This document shows, piece after piece, positions 8,112 to 15,000 of a stretch of 15,000 nt of DNA; positions within the stretch are counted from its first letter, which is position 1; each line of letters starts with the position of its first letter. This DNA comes from Halisarca cf. caerulea (taxonomy: Eukaryota; Porifera; Demospongiae; Chondrillida; Halisarcidae), in the NCBI GenBank assembly GCA_963170055.1, contig CAUJGJ010000277.1:1343401-1358400 (forward strand), given 5' to 3'. The notes beneath the pieces were generated by a model. That model was not told the DNA's origin and did no database searches. It saw nothing but the letters and a program-made list of their open reading frames with translations. The position numbers and the translations under genes are program-made.

Positions 8112-8981
8112 ATGGCTACTAGATATATCATTGCCAGGCTCCACTTCAGACGTCTATCTTCCAAGTCAAAATTCCAAGAGAAGTTTAGAGCTAACTTCAA
8201 GTTATTTGAGAAGAAGCAGAAGGAATTGGGTTTGCGAAACGGATGCATTTCCCTTAAATCAGAGGCAAAGCCAGAAGGGATGACCTTCCTTTTGGGATGG
8301 CTAGGATCAAAGACCAAAACTCTGGCGAAATACGCCGAAATACACCAAGTTGAGAATATGGCGTGCTGCTGCATTAATCCGACGGTGATAGATGCCCATC
8401 TTCTGGCTCCGGCGCGTGCGAAGATGAAGAAGTTATTCCGAGCGGTGGAGACAACATTTGAAGAGAAAGTCCCTGTGATGATACACGCGTTTTCAGGTGG
8501 CAGCAACGCGTTCCTATACAGTCTTCTTCCACTGCTGTCACAGGAATCTTCTCCATTGCAGTTAAAGGGGGTTATTTTTGACAGTGGTCCAACAGAGTTT
8601 ATAAAAGAAACTGGGATGGCAGCTGGCAAGCTGTTGAGGGAGCAGAAAGTGTACACTGGATTGTCTTACTACGTAAGACTACTGAGTGCCCTGTCTTTTC
8701 ACGCACTGTTTGGTGATAGCAGACGGGCTGAACGTTTGGAGATGCTGCAAAACAAGCTGCTCCTGTCCGTACCCCACTTGTACTTGTATTCTGAAGAAGA
8801 TCCGGTGTTTCGTCTACACCAAGCACGAAGTCTAATCCAGAAACAATGTGAGAGAGGGGTGTCCGTTTTTGAGCACTCATGGAAAGACAGATCTCATGTG
8901 AGGTTGTACCCCAGCCATCCAGAGGAATACAAAGCGCAAGTCCTTAACTTCATGTCTTACTGCTCCACTGTCAAGGGATAG
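8112..8981 (+). CDS. TMEM53: TMEM53-like protein (DUF829 alpha/beta-hydrolase fold)
   Basis: 289 residues in one exon, close to the length of vertebrate TMEM53 (nuclear-envelope protein, about 277). The family has an alpha/beta-hydrolase fold of unclear enzymatic activity. Candidate triad: Ser128 in HAFSGGS (nucleophile elbow), Asp230 in YSEEDPV, and His262 in SHVRLYP. The family blocks FLLGWLGS near residue 60, GVIFDSGP near 156 and PHLYLYS near 222 are all present. The hydrophobic segment seen in mammalian TMEM53 is weaker here, so a membrane span is uncertain. The ATG at 8112 has a good context (A at -3, G at +4). The frame is open further upstream but only from a TTG, which is not a credible animal start. 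The retrotransposon ends 101 bp upstream, so transcription may be altered. Confidence 0.88.
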   Translation: MATRYIIARLHFRRLSSKSKFQEKFRANFKLFEKKQKELGLRNGCISLKSEAKPEGMTFLLGWLGSKTKTLAKYAEIHQVENMACCCINPTVIDAHLLAPARAKMKKLFRAVETTFEEKVPVMIHAFSGGSNAFLYSLLPLLSQESSPLQLKGVIFDSGPTEFIKETGMAAGKLLREQKVYTGLSYYVRLLSALSFHALFGDSRRAERLEMLQNKLLLSVPHLYLYSEEDPVFRLHQARSLIQKQCERGVSVFEHSWKDRSHVRLYPSHPEEYKAQVLNFMSYCSTVKG

Positions 8982-9050
8982 CACTTGGGCATGTAATCTC
9001 TCAGCTTTACCAGTTCACTGCTCGCCATGTGCACTATGGCTATTCACCCT

Positions 9051-9065
9051 TATTTATTTATTTAT
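9051..9065 (+). promoter_or_regulatory. AU-rich element; minus-strand poly(A) signals
   Basis: TTATTTATTTATTTA-type sequence. On the plus strand it is a run of overlapping AUUUA pentamers, including the UUAUUUAUU nonamer, in the TMEM53-like 3' untranslated region. This is the type of site bound by TTP/HuR-like mRNA stability factors. On the minus strand it reads as consecutive AATAAA hexamers that could end NOG1 transcripts about 550 bases past the stop. Both readings are inference. Confidence 0.45.
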
Positions 9066-9154
9066 GCTGGTTGTTACACAACTTATTTATACCGGTTGCT
9101 ATGCAACTGATGTACATGTATTTTCTTCGCACTTTTTTCTGTTTATATTCTTCT

Positions 9155-9160
9155 TTTATT
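9155..9160 (-). terminator. Candidate NOG1 poly(A) signal
   Basis: AATAAA on the minus strand, 450 bases downstream of the NOG1 stop codon. It is the closest canonical hexamer I found. Confidence 0.35.
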
Positions 9161-9609
9161 GCCTTTGGAAACCAAGTGAGCGGAGCAAGAAATGTGGTTA
9201 GCTAAACACTATCCGCGAGATCTCACATCTCTGCATTGCAGACATCCAGTTCCCTTGTATACCTTCCATAGTAGTTGTTTTGGGACAAATCTGCAATACT
9301 CCTATACTGTAGGCTAAACGATTATCATGCTTGGGCCCTCACTAAATCTGTAACTTCATCCAAAATGTACAGATGTAAGTAAGTGAAGTCTCGCTGCACA
9401 GCACAGTGCCATGCATATACAATGTGGCCAACTAGACTAGCTGTTCTACGCGGCGTGCCGAGCATTCCCTTCATGTGAACAGTGATGTCACATCACAGCC
9501 CATCATGTATACAATATATAATTATTAATGTTCAAATTAATCTCCTTTCAAGCAACGGTACACAAAGGGTAAAATGCCAATATGCAAAGAGTTGAATATC
9601 AAAGAAGTA

Positions 9610-11556
9610 TTATCGTCTTTGAGTCTTTCCCATCTTTCTTTTCCCAACAAAAAGATGTTTGGGCTTTTGTGCTGGTATCGAGCGATCCCCCTCCCCTTTT
9701 CTACTCAACAAACCGATTATCTTTCTCTGTGTTCCCTTCATCTTCTTCTTGGCTTTGTCCCGATCTGCCAAGCTTCGGAACCCACTTTGATCACGTGGAG
9801 GTCTTCGGGAGACACTGCGTGACTTTGCTCTACTTGATGACGGCTGCAAACCTCTAATCCCAGCCTTGGAGAGAGTCCTCTTTCGATTCATCCTGTCCAA
9901 ACCAACAACCTCATTTCCACCCCCATCCATCATATCCATCATAGCATCCTCATCAGAACTGTAGTAATCATTGTCATCCATATCTTCTTGTCTTCTTGTG
10001 AGCGATCTACTACGATGGCCAGTTCCTGCCAGGCGAGGTTTTATAGGATGATTTCGAGTTCTTTTACTAATACTTAAAACACGTTTCATTTTCCGCTTTT
10101 CCCGAATTCTTTCAGCTTTGCTTCGTGTCTCCAGTGTTTCCTCATCCTCAGGTTCAGAATAGTACTCACCAGCTGCAAACTTCAATTCTTCTTCTTTTTC
10201 CAGTTCCTCCAGTTTCTTCATGATGTCAGGATCAATGTAGTCGGCAACATTCTTGCCCTCAAATATCTCTGGTCGGTCATCGTACCTTTCAAATTCATTC
10301 TTGAGGATATGGTGGGATTTCAGATCAACCTGATAATCGTCACCCATTTCCACTTCAATTTCTCGGTGTGTTTTCTTCTTTGGAGCATTTTCCCGATCAG
10401 CTTTGGTTACCTTTGCACCGGGAGGAATAAACGGTGGGCGCTCTACGTTGTCTCTGGCCTTGGGAACAGCCAAGTGAATGCGATTGAGCACTTCCGGCAT
10501 CTTCTTTCCTCTCAGCTTCATCTCAACTCGCTGAGTCAGCAGAAGGTCACATGCTTCATTTCGCACCATCATCACGCCTTCTTCTGTGACAGCACTCATA
10601 GCAAGGAGAGTGACACCCTCTGCTTCTAACTTTTTCAGCTCTTCCTGTATCTGAGGCGAAATTTCCTCTGGTGTTGTTATATCGGTCTTGTTCAAAGCAA
10701 TGATGAGAGGCTTGTTTGCAAACAGAGGTTTAATGTTGTGAAACAGGTGCAATTGCTGCTCCAGGGAATATCCACATTGCTCTGATAAATCCATTACATA
10801 CAAAATGGCCGCCCTGAGATGGGCAAGTGCTGTTATTGCCTGCATTTCGATGGTATTGCGTTCCTCCAAAGGGTGGTCCAACACACCTGGTGTATCAACA
10901 ACCTGCCAGCGAAGGTACTTGTAATCCATGTGACCAACGAACAGAGATTTCGTTGTGAATGCATACGGCTGAACCTCTACATCAGCTCGTGTGACTTTAT
11001 TCATGAAACTTGACTTTCCTACATTGGGAAACCCGCACACAATAATTGTCCGTGTGTTGGGATCTATGGAGGGCAGACGGGCCAGATGTTGTCGTACCTG
11101 TTCCAGATACTGCAGACTCTGGTTCTGACGCTTCATGATCGTACACATTCTACCCAGTGCTGCCCGCTTCAGCTGTTTGCACCGATACAGGGAGTCGGCG
11201 TACTTCATCAGTCGTGTGTAGTCTTTCGCTACACCATCGATGAGGTGCTGAGCAGTGTTGATCTGCCCCAATGCTAGCTTGTAGTGGTCTCTATCGTACA
11301 GGACGTTCATCAAATCCGCGTAGAACGGGTGGATGTTGTCCATGTGAGGAAATTCGTGGATGATACCTGCGAGACGATCATGAAAATTCTGTTGGGTGAA
11401 TTTGATTTTCCTGTTGTAAAACTGCCGAATTCGAGAAATCTTGTACTGCTTGTGCACCACAGTTGGTGTCTTCCGCTGAGTTTTAGACAAGGTGATATCA
11501 ATGAAGTCCTTTGCAGATGGAACAACGGTAATCTTCTTGAAGTTGTAACTGGCCAT
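9610..11556 (-). CDS. GTPBP4: Nucleolar GTP-binding protein 1 (NOG1/GTPBP4), intronless
   Basis: 648 residues; human NOG1 has 634. This OBG/TRAFAC-family GTPase binds pre-60S ribosomal particles in the nucleolus and is needed for their maturation. The N-terminal helical domain is highly conserved ([37 protein letters not shown]). G1 is GFPNVGKSS (175-183), followed by [15 protein letters not shown]3 DTPG, G4 NKTD and a G5-type SA. The C-terminal tail has the ADYIDP and [11 protein letters not shown] blocks and then basic, Ser/Arg-rich nuclear-localisation-like sequence ending [17 protein letters not shown]. The start at MASYNFKK matches the family N-terminus. An upstream in-frame ATG at 11658 would add 34 unconserved residues and overlap the promoter. 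It shares a 150-bp divergent promoter with DHX15. Confidence 0.97.
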   Translation of the reverse strand: MASYNFKKITVVPSAKDFIDITLSKTQRKTPTVVHKQYKISRIRQFYNRKIKFTQQNFHDRLAGIIHEFPHMDNIHPFYADLMNVLYDRDHYKLALGQINTAQHLIDGVAKDYTRLMKYADSLYRCKQLKRAALGRMCTIMKRQNQSLQYLEQVRQHLARLPSIDPNTRTIIVCGFPNVGKSSFMNKVTRADVEVQPYAFTTKSLFVGHMDYKYLRWQVVDTPGVLDHPLEERNTIEMQAITALAHLRAAILYVMDLSEQCGYSLEQQLHLFHNIKPLFANKPLIIALNKTDITTPEEISPQIQEELKKLEAEGVTLLAMSAVTEEGVMMVRNEACDLLLTQRVEMKLRGKKMPEVLNRIHLAVPKARDNVERPPFIPPGAKVTKADRENAPKKKTHREIEVEMGDDYQVDLKSHHILKNEFERYDDRPEIFEGKNVADYIDPDIMKKLEELEKEEELKFAAGEYYSEPEDEETLETRSKAERIREKRKMKRVLSISKRTRNHPIKPRLAGTGHRSRSLTRRQEDMDDNDYYSSDEDAMMDMMDGGGNEVVGLDRMNRKRTLSKAGIRGLQPSSSRAKSRSVSRRPPRDQSGFRSLADRDKAKKKMKGTQRKIIGLLSRKGEGDRSIPAQKPKHLFVGKRKMGKTQRR

Positions 11557-11706
11557 TTCGGCTTGTCCCTTGCGTAGCAATCTCGTCTCGGACACGTGGT
11601 TTAGCAGATGACTATCACGTGATGTGTACGTCACGAGCACGTGTGTACAGTATTTCAAGCATACCCGAGGAAGAGAAGAATAGGCATTTTACGACCTCCT
11701 TCCTTG
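11557..11706. promoter_or_regulatory. Divergent NOG1/DHX15 promoter with three CACGTG E-boxes
   Basis: The two predicted ATGs are only 150 bp apart. CACGTG occurs at 11593-11598, 11616-11621 and 11638-11643. A CRE-like TACGTCAC lies between the second and third (about 11627-11634). Three canonical E-boxes in 51 bp are far above chance. The family role of the flanking genes (ribosome assembly, RNA helicase) fits Myc/Max- or other bHLH-ZIP-type control. No TATA box is evident. Confidence 0.75.

Positions 11707-15000
<3,294 letters not shown>

Larger units (their letters stand above)
8982..9609. other. Convergent 3' region between TMEM53-like gene and NOG1
   Basis: 628 bp holding the 3' untranslated regions of both genes. 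No third gene is seen. I found no plus-strand AATAAA. AATATA near 9513-9518 is a weak candidate for the TMEM53-like gene. Minus-strand AATAAA words occur at 9155-9160 and in the run at 9051-9065. Confidence 0.5.

Noticed and set aside
9083..9110. RFX X-box-like palindrome (GGTTGCTATGCAACT)
   Set aside because: The half-site spacing is one base short of the X-box, it lies in a 3' region, and it looks like part of a degenerate local duplication with 9068-9083.
11557..11658. 34-residue N-terminal extension of NOG1
   Set aside because: The conserved family start is MASYNFKK at 11556. The extension is not NOG1-like and covers the E-box promoter.

Overview
The window is animal nuclear DNA. It carries three metazoan-type host genes, spliceosomal introns, long GT microsatellites, short inverted-repeat elements and one complete tyrosine-recombinase retrotransposon. 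Compact genes, two of them intronless, and an apparently intact Ngaro-type element suggest a marine invertebrate, possibly a sponge or other early-branching animal. That placement is a guess from style, not from a diagnostic marker.

Layout. Positions 1-1480 are non-coding and repeat-rich: a foldback element (187-453), two small hairpins, a 173-bp MITE with a TA target duplication (897-1069), and a 17-bp minisatellite (1081-1230). A promoter-like patch with an inverted CCAAT box and a CACGTG E-box (1438-1450) comes just before the retrotransposon. The retrotransposon fills 1482-8010 and has the split direct-repeat arrangement A1-ORFs-B1-A2-spacer-B2 of Ngaro/PAT elements. The A copies are 272 bp with one difference and the B copies are 196 bp and look identical. 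It encodes a Gag with zinc fingers, a reverse transcriptase/RNase H, and a tyrosine recombinase with all its catalytic residues. It lies about 100 bp upstream of the ATG of a TMEM53-like DUF829 gene (8112-8981, +). That gene converges with an intronless NOG1/GTPBP4 gene (9610-11556, -). NOG1 is head-to-head with DHX15/Prp43 (ATG at 11707, +; seven exons visible, running off the right edge). Only 150 bp separate the two ATGs, and this gap holds three CACGTG E-boxes.

How the parts work together. The retroelement has one good 5' splice donor after a 60-codon leader exon (GTGAGT at 1933). Three AG acceptors (2812, 3912, 5552) lie at the heads of the Gag, RT and YR frames, and all are in the same phase. 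RT and YR have no usable ATG of their own, so alternative splicing from one leader would explain how all three ORFs are expressed. NOG1 acts in 60S ribosome assembly, and DHX15/Prp43 acts in spliceosome disassembly and ribosome assembly. A shared E-box promoter would fit growth-linked (Myc/Max-type) co-regulation. Three of the six visible DHX15 introns begin with a GT-dinucleotide tract directly at the 5' splice site.
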